Shown: positions 1 through 10,779 of the stretch, one piece after another
Numbering within the stretch: position 1 is the stretch's first letter
Layout: each line of letters starts with the position of its first letter
Source of the DNA: Ashinkailepas kermadecensis
Lineage: Eukaryota; Arthropoda; Thecostraca; Neolepadidae
NCBI GenBank assembly: GCA_034440615.1
Contig: JAOTOM010004028.1
Location: 1 to 64,000 of the forward strand
DNA: 64,000 bases
Reading direction: 5' to 3'
The notes under the pieces: generated by a model
What the model saw: the letters and a program-made list of their open reading frames with translations, nothing else
What the model was told of the DNA's origin: nothing
Databases searched by the model: none
Made by a program: the position numbers and the translations under genes

Positions 1-783
1 CAACTCGGCGGCTGCAGATATTGCCTTGCGCACTGTAGTGCAGTCTGAAGAGGAGCGAAATAATTGTGCTGCATTCATGCTGCTACCGAGCCACTTGGAC
101 CCGACTCCCTACCATACCACTGCTACCTGGTGAAATGACCACCTCTTCGGTATATGCAGATGATACAGCTGTATATATACATAAATATACAGCATGATGT
201 GAGTCGCATCTTCCGTGGCAGGACATCCTTTCTTCGAGGTTGTTGAGTCCACCAGGGAGAATGTTCTGGCGTCACAATGCTGGCGACAATGTGGCGACAA
301 GCGCGACAGAGACGGCAAGAATGCGCGCCAGAATAGGGAAGCGCGCCAGAAACGTTCAAGAATGAATGACTCGCTTTGCGCAAAAGCATGCTGTGTTTCC
401 TGCGTCAGATACTTGTGCGATTGTGCAGGGCATACATACGTGGTTAAAAAAATGCAGTAAAATCCAGAAGATCGCATTAATATTAATGTTGCCGTCAACG
501 CCCTCCCAACCGAGCCTATACGTGAATGGTACCGGTTGGCTGTAAGTCGCAGTCCGAAATCAGCGTTCCTTCTCACCAACCCCGAAGATTCAAGGCGGCA
601 GTGTACAAACACCCACGTGCTGCCAAGGGCATCAGAAGACGGCGACCAGTTTGTGCAAATATGCAAGAATTTCTTCATGCCCATTTTGGACATAAAAGAC
701 GGCAGCAACAAATGATCAGAAACGCACTGGTGGGAGAGACCGTCTCTCGCTCAGATGGTCGTGGAAAGCACAAGTACAAGATT
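1..783. other. Edge region without a supported gene
   Basis: No frame looks like a conserved protein. A 200-codon minus-strand frame at 109-711 has no recognisable domain and low-complexity ends. Nucleotides 142-183 on the plus strand can be read as TTSSVYADDTAVYI, which resembles the YADD box of LINE reverse transcriptases. It is only 14 residues long, so it may be chance or a scrap of a LINE. Confidence 0.4.
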
Positions 784-1095
784 GCCGCCCCGGTAGCTCA
801 GTTGGTTAAAGCGCTGACCTGCACTGGTCTTCCCTGTCCTGGCAAGACAGGGTTCGTGTCGCTTCACGCGCTGACATTTAGTCCCCGACCGGTAGGGTCA
901 GTTGGCAACTGGCCCGATAAGGTCGGGGACGAGCTACCAGGGTGGCCGTGTCTGCATTGACGGCACGTTAAACTTTCGGTCAAAATTCTGCCGTTGAACT
1001 GAAATGTATGGATCGGGTGGTGGGGTCATGGTTCACGCAACAAGCTCTGCTTAGCAATATAATCCTGATCCATAAAGCCACCCCAGCAAGAATTC
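784..1095 (+). mobile_element. tRNA-derived SINE, family A (full copy)
   Basis: The head has a pol III A-box-like stretch (GGTAGCTCAGTTGGTTAAAG) and a B-box-like stretch near 852 (GGGTTCGTGTCG). A body with CCGGTAGGGTCAGTTGGCAA follows, then the tail AAAGCCACCCCAGCAAGA. Closely similar copies occur in this window at 17161-17400 (minus), 18135-18443 (plus) and, as a 3' fragment, at 17785-17855. Shared head, body and tail among separated copies support a dispersed SINE; the family name is unknown to me. Confidence 0.8.
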
Positions 1096-1269
1096 GGAAT
1101 AGATTTCTTCACAAAAAGAAAAAAAGATAATGGACCTAATATTGCGAAAGTTCATATCATGAACTTCGAACACTATTACCGCTATATTACTATATTACTA
1201 CTATGAACTGTATTACCGCCACCAGCACGTTCCCAGAAGATGGTATCTTCTCCAAAATTTCACCATAAC

Positions 1270-2548
1270 ATCCATGTACCAGCTGTTCCTGGACGGAAAT
1301 CCACAGAAGCTCTGCTCCTTCGAGACCTACAGATTCATTCTCAGATGAACATCGGTTTCACGAATCTGTCGGCCGAGAAGTGTCATGAGCACAAGAATCA
1401 CATGCAAGAGGGGGACCATCCGGGCAGATGCGAGCGCTGCGTACATCACTGCCAGCATATGACTGACGCAGCTTCAGCTCGAGATGAGTACCGAAGGAGT
1501 GTGGGGCGGGGATGGCCGAGTAGTTAAGGTGTTGAGCTCTGGGTACCAAAGGTTCCGGGTTCAACACTCGCACCACTCGGGACATTTCCCAATCCTGCGG
1601 TCCACCGGCGGAACAGTGTGGGCGGCGCCATTAGCCGCGATCGCGCATAAAGTGCGTCGTGAAACACCCAATAAACAAACAAACCGAAGGGATGCAGAGC
1701 AAGGGTGGGAGGAGGAAGAGGTGTGTGCTAGCGTGGACATGATGAAAGTGACACTGTTGCCCATACTACCGCACAAGACACGCTTCTTCACGCCTGGCGT
1801 GGCGGCATTTAATGAAACCTTCAGCGTCCTACAGCTGCATGGGGAAAGTGAGAAAGGTCCAAATAAGTCGCTGGCCATACTGCGGCATGAGGGACTGGCT
1901 GGCAGAAGTGCATCTGAAGCGGCTATTGTCTATCGGGCTTTCCTGTGTATAAATTGGGACTGCAAGAAGATGGTCACCTGAGCCGATAATCGTTTGGCCC
2001 AGAACAAGTGCTGCGCGCTGCTAAGCGCTGTGAACAACGAGAACCTGGCAGTGGAGGGCATCACCATTAAATACCAGACAGCCGGCCACATAGCCATGCG
2101 CGCGGACCCTCAGCACCAGGTGGTGAACATGGCACTGAAGCGGAGAGGAGAGTGGAGGTTTTTCAAATAATACGAGAGTATAGTGGAAGGAAGCAGCATC
2201 GTGGTTGATGCTATGCGGGCTGAAGAATCCTCAATGTCATCGATTGCTTCAGCAAGCAGGAGATACGAGATCTGAAGAGAGACAGACAGCGACCCTATCT
2301 GCCAGAATGCACGGTGGTGAATGTCAAGTGCAGTGAAGAGCTGCTATGCACCAAGACAGCATTCTTGCAAACGGTCTGGTGCGCCTACAACCTTGCGAAG
2401 ACCAGCTGCAACGTCAACGAGGTGCTCACGCCGCGCCTAAGATGGGCAATATCACCAGCTGCCTGCAGCCGCTGATATCGTCTCACAAGCATCAACTTTG
2501 GAACCAGCTGGCGGAGCGCTCGAGCACCACGACTAGAGATACGTGTGG
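1270..2548 (+). pseudogene. Decayed DDE-transposase-like element protein, copy 1
   Basis: This is a degenerate copy of an unnamed transposase-like protein family that I recognise only by its pattern in invertebrate genomes. Visible blocks are a Cys/His cluster at about 1342-1482 (CERCVHHCQHM), the block SVDMMKVTLLPILPHKTRFF followed by FNETF at about 1732-1830, HEGLAGRSASEA at about 1885, then ADNRLAQNK just after a stop near 1979, and a C-terminal part ending WNQLAERSS near 2515. The frame changes at least three times and there are in-frame stops. A SINE at 1498-1681 splits it. The second copy at 9416-12200 (minus) shows the same order of blocks, so the assignment does not rest on one ORF. 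The acidic residues of the SVDM and ADN blocks could be catalytic (inference). Confidence 0.7.
1498..1681 (+). mobile_element. tRNA-derived SINE, family B, inserted in the transposase-like pseudogene
   Basis: The insertion is flanked by the direct repeat ACCGAAGG at 1490-1497 and 1682-1689, as expected for a target-site duplication. The head has GATGGCCGAGTAGTTAAGG (A-box-like) and GGTTCCGGGTTCAACACTC (B-box-like). The 3' end is AAAGTGCGTCGTGAAACAC followed by an AATAAACAAACAAAC tail. Removing it brings together the pieces RDEYRR and RRDAEQ, which match RDEARDGYQRDAQ in the other copy of the host element. A related SINE lies at 13250-13408 on the minus strand. Confidence 0.85.
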
Positions 2549-3378
2549 CTGAGGCCGGCCTGAGGTCTGGTGATGGATCTCATGACGCAATGCCGGGGCA
2601 TGTCGCACTGCGCAGTTAACTGTCCCCTGAACACATGCCAGATACGATATTTGTGTCATGCGAAATGTGTGACATATATGATCTTTTTCGACTTGTCAGA
2701 AAAGTTGGAATTCAATAAATGTATTGTAAAACATTTTTGGGTGACGTTAGCGGCATAGCGAAATTTTTTATTCGGGTATCATTGAATGTGGATTGAAGAG
2801 TATCACAAGAACGCTTCCTGAAACATACGTAAGTCATCTCAATAATTGTGCAAATTGGCAGTTGCAGATTTGTAGAGGCATTTTCACAGTCAAACAGCAA
2901 ATAAATCTAACGACTGTCATTGGGCCTTATTGCATCTTTTCGTCACGGTAGCAGAGCCTAAAACCCTGGGAGGGTGTTAGGTCTTCCTTTTCTGTCCGTC
3001 GCCATTTTTGGTTCGGTTCTCGCATACAAAGGGACTTGGTTATGGAGAAAATGCAAGTTTTGAGAAAAGAGATATCACAAGTTGAATTTTTGGGCCCTCT
3101 TAAATTATATCGCGTAAACCATTTAGTCCTAAAATACATGCCCACAATTGGCAAAACAGGAGAATGGCTCTCCGGTAAAATTCACTTTTTGTTGTTAAGA
3201 CTTCCTTCCATTGCACGGCAGAAGGTGTGCAGTTTGTCCGCATGTTGTTCCGGCGACAGGCCTTGACGATGTACACAACTGCCTGCTTTCCGATCTACTG
3301 TGCGATGCTGGTACCCTGGTGTGTGCGGCGCTGCTTGAGGTGGGCGTGACTCATGTGATTGTGGTGTTTCTCGGGCAG
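2549..3378. other. Intergenic, no gene recognised
   Basis: AT-rich sequence with only short open frames that have no recognisable domain. It ends at the acceptor-like TTTCTCGGGCAG that opens the first chromo-barrel exon. Confidence 0.4.
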
Positions 3379-3484
3379 ACGACAGCCGTCTGTGAAGTCA
3401 GTCGCCGCCGCCGAAGTGGGCCAGGTGGTGCAGGTGGTGTACGAGGTGACACCCGACGGTGCCCAGCTGCTCTGTCCCGCTAAG
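3379..3484 (+). CDS. Chromo-barrel protein, putative exon A
   Basis: The exon is bounded by an acceptor (CTCGGGCAG) and a consensus donor (GCTAAG followed by GTACGT). It encodes 35 residues after one split base and ends in EVTPDGAQLLCPAK. This corresponds to the first strands of a chromo-barrel, where MRG15 and MSL3-type proteins have a comparable 'LYEAK' segment. It ends in phase 0 and so joins exon B without a break. Upstream exons were not found, so the start and the identity of the whole protein are unknown. Confidence 0.5.
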
Positions 3485-4063
3485 GTACGTCTCCACCGGC
3501 CGATGCGCAGCCTACGAACAGTGCCACTTCACAGCCCACTCTACTTCAAAGCATGAATTATTGCCGCTATTACATTTGGATGCGCTTAATGCCATAAGAC
3601 CACCGGAATGTATCAAGGAGCAATCTAAATCTGATCGAGTTTCGAACCTGAAGCATTTACTTGCATATTTTAATAGTGCGATCTACCAGGCTTCACTCGT
3701 GGTCCGACGAACAAGGTGGCATGTTTGTTATATTTATATTGTGTAAGCTATCACTGGCGCAATAGCCATGCACTTTTCAAGCTTGCCCACAGTCCGTAGT
3801 CGGTCGAAACGGTTCCCTAAGTTACCTCGTTTAGTGATCTGTCAGCTGTGACATATGGCCGCAGTTTTCTGCTGCTACCGCATGTTGAGATTCGACCGGT
3901 GAGCCCTTCCTACCCCGCTCTCATACACGCATTCAACATATTTTTTTCAGATGGTGAGCTGGAATTAGCGCATTGGTGGTGATGTTCGTGTTTGCGGGTG
4001 TGTTGTTTGGCATGTGCCGGCAGCATCTCCCAACACGTGACGGTGATCTCGGGTGTCTGCCAG

Positions 4064-4213
4064 GTGATGGAGGTCAACACCGCCATGCCGTACCGGCGCT
4101 ATCTGGTGCGCTACCTGGGCTGGAAGCGCCGCTTCAACGAGTGGACCACCGACACCATGCTGCACAGCGTGCCGGACCGGGTCCAGCTCGACATGGGCGG
4201 CCAACTGCTGCGG
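4064..4213 (+). CDS. Chromo-barrel protein, putative exon B
   Basis: The acceptor GTGTCTGCCAG precedes an open frame of 50 codons. Its core YLVRYLGWKRRFNEW matches the Y-[LF]-[IV]-H-Y-x-G-W-N-x-x-[WY]-D-E-W signature of chromo-barrel domains (MRG15, MSL3, ARID4, MOF), which bind methylated histone tails or nucleic acid in chromatin complexes. Two of the aromatic cage positions are visible (Y and W). The likely donor is CGG followed by GTGGGT. A minisatellite starts about 12 bp downstream, in the next intron. Which family member this is cannot be decided from 85 residues. Confidence 0.6.
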
Positions 4214-4224
4214 GTGGGTGTCGC

Positions 4225-5315
4225 CGCCGGCGTCCCTGGACCGAACTGGACTGGTGACAACCAGGCGCTGTCCCTGGACCAGACTGTCTGCCACAATGTG
4301 CCGTCTCTGGATCTGACTGTCACCAGGCGCTGTCCCTGGACCGGACTATCTGTCACCAGGTGCCGTCCCTGGATCTGACTGTCCCCAGGCGCTGTCCCTG
4401 GACCAGACTGTCTGTCACCAGGTGCCATCTCTGGATCTGACTGTCACCAGGCGCTGTCCCTGGACCAGACTGTCTGTCACCAGGTGCCGTCCCTGGATCT
4501 GACTGTCACCAGGCGCTGTCCCTGGACCAGACTGTCTGTCACCAGATGCCGTCTCTGGATCTGACTGTCACCAGGCGCTGTCCCTGGACCGGACTGTCTG
4601 TCACCAGATGCCGTCCCTGGATCTGACTGTCACCAGGCGCTGTCCCTGGACCGGACTGTCTGTCACCAGATGCCGCCCGGATCTGACTGTCACCAGGCGC
4701 TCCCTCCCCCGGGCCGGTCTGTCACCAGGTGCTGTCCCTGGATCTGACTGTCACCAGGCGCTGTCCCTGGACCGGACTGTCTGTCACCAGATGCCGTCCC
4801 TGGATCTGACTGTCACCAGGCGCTGTCCCTGGACCGGACTGTCTGTCACCAGATGCCGTCCCTGGATCTGACTGTCACCAGGCGCTGTCCCTGGACCGGA
4901 CTGTCTGTCACCAGGTGCTGTCCTGGAGCCGTCACTGGACTGGACTATCACCAAGTGCGTCCCTGGACCAGACTGTCACCAGGTGCTGCCCTGGGCCGGA
5001 CTGTCTGTCACCAGGTGCCGTCCCTGGAGCCGTCACTGGACTGGACTGTCACCAGGTGCTGTCCCTGGACCGGACTATCACCAGGTGCCGTCCGTGGATC
5101 AGACTGTCACCAGGTGCTGCCCTGGGTCGGACTGTCTCACCAGGTGCCGTCACTGGACTGGACTGTCTTTAAGTTTTGTCACTGGACAGGACTTTCTGTC
5201 ATCAGGTGCCGGTCCTGAACCTGACGCCACCAGGTGCCGTCCCTGATCTGGACTGTGTGTCATCAGGTGCTGCCCCTGGACCAGGCTGCCCGTCAGGTGC
5301 TGTCCCCAGACCAGA
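4225..5315. repeat. Minisatellite, about 31-bp unit in a 62-bp higher-order pair
   Basis: Two alternating half-units dominate: CTGTCCCTGGACCGGACTG followed by TCTGTCACCAG, and CCGTCCCTGGATCTGACTG followed by TCACCAGGCG. About 17 pairs run through the block. Copies after about 4915 are more diverged and change period. The long frames in all three plus frames are products of the repeat and are not proposed as genes. It lies in the intron after the chromo-barrel exon. Confidence 0.95.
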
Positions 5316-5650
5316 CTTTTAGTGGTGTGTAACTTCGTACGTGCGCGTCAGCGGAGTTAGGTAAATGTGTCGGCACTGCCTGGATGTCGGTGTGTCTTCC
5401 ACGGCTGGGGGGTCGCTGGGCTCGTGCTAGTATTCCCGGCCATTGGTTATTAGGTAAACGGTCGAACGCTCGTTGTCTCAGTGGCGCGTGGTCATTGGAG
5501 ATTGTGAAGTGTATCCGCCGTTCGGTGCGTGTATCGCGTTTGGTAGTGTGCCCTGTCGTTTGTTTATATTGTCCATTGGGGTGTGGATTTCTGAGGTGTG
5601 TGATCCCTGATGACTGCACGTCACCGCTGAGTGTCGGATGGGTGTTTCAG

Positions 5651-5869
5651 CGCCACGTGCTGACGCCGGTCAGCTGGCGTGATCCGGAGAAGGTCGCCGC
5701 CTACTCGCGTCTGCGGCCGTGCTCGGTGGACCTGTCGCTGCGCAACGTGTTCTTCCTGTGGGTGCTGCGGCAGATGCCTCACATCATCGACGATCGGCGT
5801 ATCATGACGCTCAAGACGTCCGTCCGACCCCGCATGCTGGACGACATGGGCAGCCTCACCATGCGATGA
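5651..5869 (+). CDS. Putative terminal exon, unknown protein
   Basis: The acceptor GGGTGTTTCAG opens a GC-rich frame of 72 codons ending in TGA at 5867-5869. The peptide begins RHVLTPVSWRDPEKVAAYSR and has a hydrophobic stretch VDLSLRNVFFLWVLRQM. I do not recognise the family. The exon can join chromo-barrel exon B in phase 0, but joining them is inference because the intron between them is filled by a minisatellite. Codon use is strongly GC-ending, like the AP4E1 exons, which supports real coding sequence. Confidence 0.4.
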   Translation, partial: RHVLTPVSWRDPEKVAAYSRLRPCSVDLSLRNVFFLWVLRQMPHIIDDRRIMTLKTSVRPRMLDDMGSLTMR

Positions 5870-7180
5870 TTTGAGGCCGTGCCCCGCCGATCAGGTAGCT
5901 GCCCACTGCCCAGGAAGGGCGTTCTTCCGCGCCGTGCCCCTCCGGTGAGGTGACTGCCTGCTGCTCGGGAAGGGTGTTCTTCCACTGTATCAGTGCCATT
6001 CGTATTGTTTTCATCCGTCGAGAGTTCGCGCGGCTTGTGCTGCACGAACTCGGTGGGTGCGTAAAGCTGCACGAGCTTAGAAAGGAATGAGCAGTTCTTT
6101 TGGTGGCTAAGCTAACGAAGGAGACCGTTTTCTCGAGCTGGCAAATTTTTATGAGCAGCGTGCTGGTTCACCCACCACTGTTCTTTCCATCGCTCCGCTG
6201 TTCCGTTCTCCGCTGCCGGCTGTTCTGCCATGCATCTTTCACCGGCTGTTTGTCACACCGTCCTTCTACCCTCACTGTCTCAGCGTTCTGCACTGTTCTG
6301 CCGCCCCGCCCGCTAGAGCTGCTCTTACGCAGCCTAGGACTGCGCCCTGCCGCTCCCATTCCGCCTACTACCTAGTGTTCTCTGTCGGCCACACCGCGCC
6401 CAGCGGGGGCAGTTTCTGCCCCTCCCTTTTGTCTGCTGGACTACACAGTGGCAGTTTGTCCAGACAGTCACTGGTCTGTCGCGAACGCTGGCGCGAACAA
6501 CCTCAGTTCCTGCGCCAACACCACGCCCCAGGTGTATCGCACCAGTATGCTTCGGCGAATAACTCCAGCTCTATGTGGAATCTGTTGTCTCGGGTTTTCC
6601 GGCTCCCTCTCGTTTCTGGCCATGTGATCACAATATTTCTGCATGTAGTCTATTGCTCAGGGAGCGATTTTTTTTGTAGCACCTCAGTAATTATATGGGG
6701 TTGCCGTTCTTCCAGCTTGTAAGACTTGACCAGGCGCGGGTGGCCAAAGGGTATTAGTTTGTTCGGTGGCTTATCTGGCGAGAAAAAGTATTCTCTGGAG
6801 GTCTCCAGGTCGTGTTCTGGCAAATAGGTTGCTTTCTACACTTCAATCAACTTCACATTGAACTTGAGCAGCCTGTTCTAGCGCGTACCACTTCTCCAAT
6901 TCGGGATGAGTACTGCGCAATGCGCAGTTGTTACCTACCTTCCAACTATTATTGAAACAACATGCACTTGTGTGTATCGTCGTGCATGTTTTTTTCTCGT
7001 GATATCCCGTAATGGCAGACGCGCATACCGCCGCTGCGCAATCTGTAGTTCCTGCCTGCTTAGGATAAACGACGTTACCACATACAATTAGGTACCAACA
7101 TACAGAAACCAACACGAGACGAAGGCATGGGGGTTTTCGCTGTTTTGTTATATTTCGGATGTGACTTCAATACTCCACTG
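5870..7180. other. Non-coding region with a small tandem duplication
   Basis: At 5878-5985 an approximately 54-bp unit ending in GGAAGGGCGTTCTTCC occurs twice with about 80% identity by eye. The rest holds no convincing exon. This may be the 3' untranslated region and flank of the gene ending at 5869. Confidence 0.4.
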
Positions 7181-7427
7181 GTGGGTACATTATCCTGCCG
7201 GACCGCCGACCGGTAAGGATGACTGGTGGGGTACATTATCCTACCGGACCGCCGACTGGTATGGATGGTTGGTGGGGTACATTATCCTGCCTGACCGCCG
7301 ACCGATATGGATGGCTGGTGGGGTACATTTTCCTGCCAGACCGCCGACCGGTATGGATGGGTGATCCGTACCGGCCGGCGGCCCGGCAGGGTAATGTACC
7401 CCCACCTCCCACCCATACCGGGTGCGC
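7181..7427. repeat. Short minisatellite with one inverted copy
   Basis: Four direct units of about 48 bp share GGTGGGGTACATTATCCTGC followed by CGGACCGCCGACCGGTATGGATGG. The last unit (about 7367-7425) is on the opposite strand: CCGGCCGGCGGCCCGGCAGG then GTAATGTACCCCCACC. The block therefore ends in an imperfect hairpin. Confidence 0.85.
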
Positions 7428-8379
7428 TGAACCTCCACGATTCTTATCGAAGCATCTCAGTTCAACTGAACTGTTATATTCAACGGCAGATAGCAACGCC
7501 GAAGGAGCAGCCAGCCAAACATCGGCATCACGTGCGTCTGCAGAACTCGCACTAACGAACCCGATTCGCGCTAAACTAACCATCATACTCTTGCTGTAGT
7601 GGATCGTTATGTGGTGCGGAGGCGGGTAGCCTTCCACTGTTTGTATGTGTGGTGTTGCTTACCATATGTCTGTTTTGGTGAGCCACTGGAGGTGACATTT
7701 TTGTAAAATAGAAATGGAATCGTATGGAGTCATGTTATGCTGACACAATTTCCTACAGGTGGTAGGATGTCTGAGCTAATTTCGAACCAACGTGTTCGAC
7801 GAGTGTTTCCGAATGTGTTTAATTGATAATCCAGATATTCTGCCGTCGTCAAGAAGAAAGCCGTAACTTCAAAAACGCAGCATTTCATGAGAACGAAAAA
7901 AAAAACTAATTTGACGCATTGGAACTTCGATTTTTTAGGGATCAAAGTGGTACAAATCGATTCACCTGGATCTTGCTGTACCTGTAGGAATATCATTAGA
8001 ACACCGTCCGCCAGGAAAAAAACGTGTCTCCCGAAACTCGCCGAAACTCATTAATTGCCCACCAGAAAAAAGCCGTATCTCTCTGGTGCCGTATAAGAAG
8101 TCCACAAGTCTCCAAAGCCAGTTTAACCACGTGTAGGACCTCCTTTGTTTTGGAGGGGGCCAGGTAAAGCCACGACCCCAGCCGGGATGCCCCCCCTCTC
8201 AACCTGTGGCCCATATAATTATATCACATAGCCGTTTTTGCAGTAAGCTACAATCGGAACTTCCTGCAACCCGAATGCATCGTACTTCAAATTGTCTAGT
8301 CCCAACACCAGTTGCCATGGTTGGTGACCTGCATCCACTTCGATATAATTACCGGTGGTGATTGATGATACTGCACTGC
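7428..8379. other. No gene recognised
   Basis: Mixed AT-rich sequence with short frames only. Near 8006-8060 the run CCGCCAGGAAAAAAACGTG is followed by a partly similar CACCAGAAAAAAGCCGTA, a weak local duplication. Confidence 0.4.
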
Positions 8380-9236
8380 ACACAGCCAGCAATGCGAGAT
8401 CCTGGTCCACTGTACACAACCAGCAACGTGGAATCCTGGCCCACTGTACACAACCAGCAACGTGGGATCCTGGTCCACCGTACACAACCAGCAACGCGGG
8501 ATCCTGGCCCACTGTACACAACCATCAACGTGGAATCCTGGCCCACTGTACACAACCAGCAACGTGGAACCCTGGTCTACTGTACACAACCAGCAACGCG
8601 GGATCCTGGCCCACTGTACACAACCAGCAACGTGAGATCCTGGCCCAATAAACAACCAGCAACGCGGGATCCTGGCCCATTGTACACAACCAACAACGCG
8701 GGATCCTTGCCCACTGTACACAACCAGCAACGTGGGATCCTGGTCCACTGTACATACCAGCAAAGCGGGATCCTGGTCCACTGTACACAACCAGCAACGT
8801 TGGATCCTGGCCTACTGCACACAACCAGCAGCGCGGGATCCTGGTCCACTGACACAACCAGCAACGCGGGATCCTGGCCCACTGTACACAACCAGCAACG
8901 CGGGATCCTGGCCCACTGTACACAACCAGCAACGCGGGATCCTGGCCCAATAAACAACCAGCAACGTCGGATCCTGGCCCACTGTGCACAACCAGGAACG
9001 GGGGATCCTGGCCCACTGTACACAACCAGCAACGTGGGATCCTGGTCCACTACACAACCAGCAACGTGGGATCCTGGCCCACTGTACACAACCAGCAACG
9101 CGGGATCCTGGCCCACTGTACACAACCAGCAACGTGGGATCCTGGCCCAATAGACAACCAGCAGCGCGGGGTCCTGGCCCATTGTACACAGCCAGCAACG
9201 TGGGATCCTGGCCCGCTGTACGCAACCAGCAACGTG
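8380..9236. repeat. Minisatellite, 34-35 bp unit with a BamHI site in most copies
   Basis: About 25 copies of a unit built from ACTGTACACAACCAGCAACG followed by CGGGATCCTGGCCC. GGATCC is kept in most units. Variable positions are mainly the CGCGGG/CGTGGG step and CCCAC/TCCAC/CCAAT. Some units are shortened, so the period wanders between about 27 and 35 bp. Open frames occur on both strands because the unit lacks stops; they are not proposed as proteins. Confidence 0.95.
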
Positions 9237-9991
9237 CGAGAAAGAATGCCACTTAGTCCATCGACCTTGAATAACACGGTAGCTATCGCACGACTACTGA
9301 CGTATTAGATCTGGCAACTGATCTAATTTGTCTTGTTGCCTTTTCAATTCGGTCTCTTCTCAGAACCTTCGCTTGTTCGTCACGATGAGGGACAGTAGTC
9401 GCTCTTGTATGGCATCTAGCTGCTGTCTGTGGATGCCTCTCGGCATATTCTGTCTCCCTGGCATGTCCTCCGGACTGGATGCGTCTTCATCAGGTCAATG
9501 GCACGCCAGCTAGGGGAATTGTGGCTTGTCTGTACGCGAGCATGCCCCCTCCCACGGCGGAACTCGATGACCTTGCACCTGCCCAAGACGGACGCCCGTC
9601 TTCCGCCAACTGTCAGCTTTGCCTGGCTGACGCCACTCACCATGTCTCGGAAGTCGACCGGCGCCATCTGGACCACTGAGGAGGACTGCGTAATTACAAC
9701 TTCGAAGTCGTCCATATCCGACACTTGTTTCAACTTCTTCAGTTTCTGGTTGCATACTTGGTGGATGGCATCTGCCACGTGGAGGTGTCACCCTTTTGAG
9801 TGCACTTGAGTGTGATGCCTTTGCCATTGAGGCCTGTGCGGTGAAGAGCTGGGATGATGCTTGTGATCAATGTCCAATTTATATTTTGTGGCGTGCAGTT
9901 AGTTGTCCATTGCGTGTAAAGAAAATATACGACCTTCAATATACCAGGAGGTGCTGAGTTGACATCAAAAGTAACGTTAAATATTATACTT

Positions 9992-10034
9992 TATTACTCA
10001 ACGTTTCGGCCAGGGGCCATCGTCAGGAGTTATA
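9992..10034 (-). ncRNA. Hammerhead-ribozyme-like motif, left arm
   Basis: On the minus strand CTGACGA (core CUGANGA) is followed by the helix II hairpin GGCC-CCT-GGCC, then GAAAC, a minimal helix III (AC/GT with no loop) and the scissile GTT. Helix I pairs TATAACTC with GAGTAATA at 7 of 8 positions. A minimal helix III is typical of Penelope and satellite hammerheads that cleave best as dimers. A U lies between the core and the GGCC stem, which is not ideal. Confidence 0.6.
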
Positions 10035-10736
10035 AAAAAATGTCAAGCTTTACAATTTTAAAAAAGCACGCGGGGAAAAAAGCGTGCAAAAAGACACGTG
10101 GAATACAGAAAAGCCTCCTCAGTGGTGCAGACACTCAAAGCAACTCCAAACCAGAAACAAACTATGTCAAGATGGAATACTCTGAGGAAGCCCGAGCCGA
10201 TGGTCCATATACATATCGATGCATACACTTACGCACATATATAGACATATATCTAATATAACGCGTAATAAATAAAATATAATTTATGTTTATGTAATTT
10301 TATGTGATATACCAAGACGTCGTTTGCGTGTTTAGTTGCGGCCGTAGATTACGTATATGTAGAGATTCGAGGACCTTCAGATTCTGAATCTGAAGGTCCT
10401 CGAATCTCTACATATACGTAATCTACGGCCGCAACTAAACACGCAAACGACGTCTTGGTATATCACATAAAATTACATAAACATAAATTATATTTTATTT
10501 ATTACGCGTTATATTAGATATATGTCTATATATGTGCGTAAGTGTATGCATCGATATGTATATGGACCATCGGCTCGGGCTTCCTCAGAGTATTCCATCT
10601 TGACATAGTTTGTTTCTGGTTTGGAGTTGCTTTGAGTGTCTGCACCACTGAGGAGGCTTTTCTGTATTCCACGTGTCTTTTTGCACGCTTTTTCCCGCGT
10701 GCTTTTTTTTTAATTTGTTAAACTTGACATTTTTGC

Positions 10737-10779
10737 TATCACTCCTGACGATGGCCCCTGGCCGAAACGTTGAGTAATA
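10737..10779 (+). ncRNA. Hammerhead-ribozyme-like motif, right arm
   Basis: The same motif in the other orientation: CTGACGA at 10745-10751, stem II GGCC-CCT-GGCC, GAAAC at 10764-10768, and GTT at 10769-10771 as the predicted cleavage triplet. Helix I pairs TATCACTC (10737-10744) with GAGTAATA (10772-10779) at 7 of 8 positions. The unpaired position is the same one as in the left arm but with a different base (C here, A there), so the pairing pattern is kept despite a substitution. Confidence 0.6.

Noticed and set aside
4608..5246. ORFs in the 31/62-bp repeat
   Set aside because: Same reason: all frames are open in the repeat and the peptides are low complexity.
8362..9153. 263-codon plus-strand ORF and similar minus-strand ORFs in the 34-bp repeats
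   Set aside because: The unit lacks stops in several frames on both strands. Peptides are pure translations of the minisatellite with no domain, signal or splice context.
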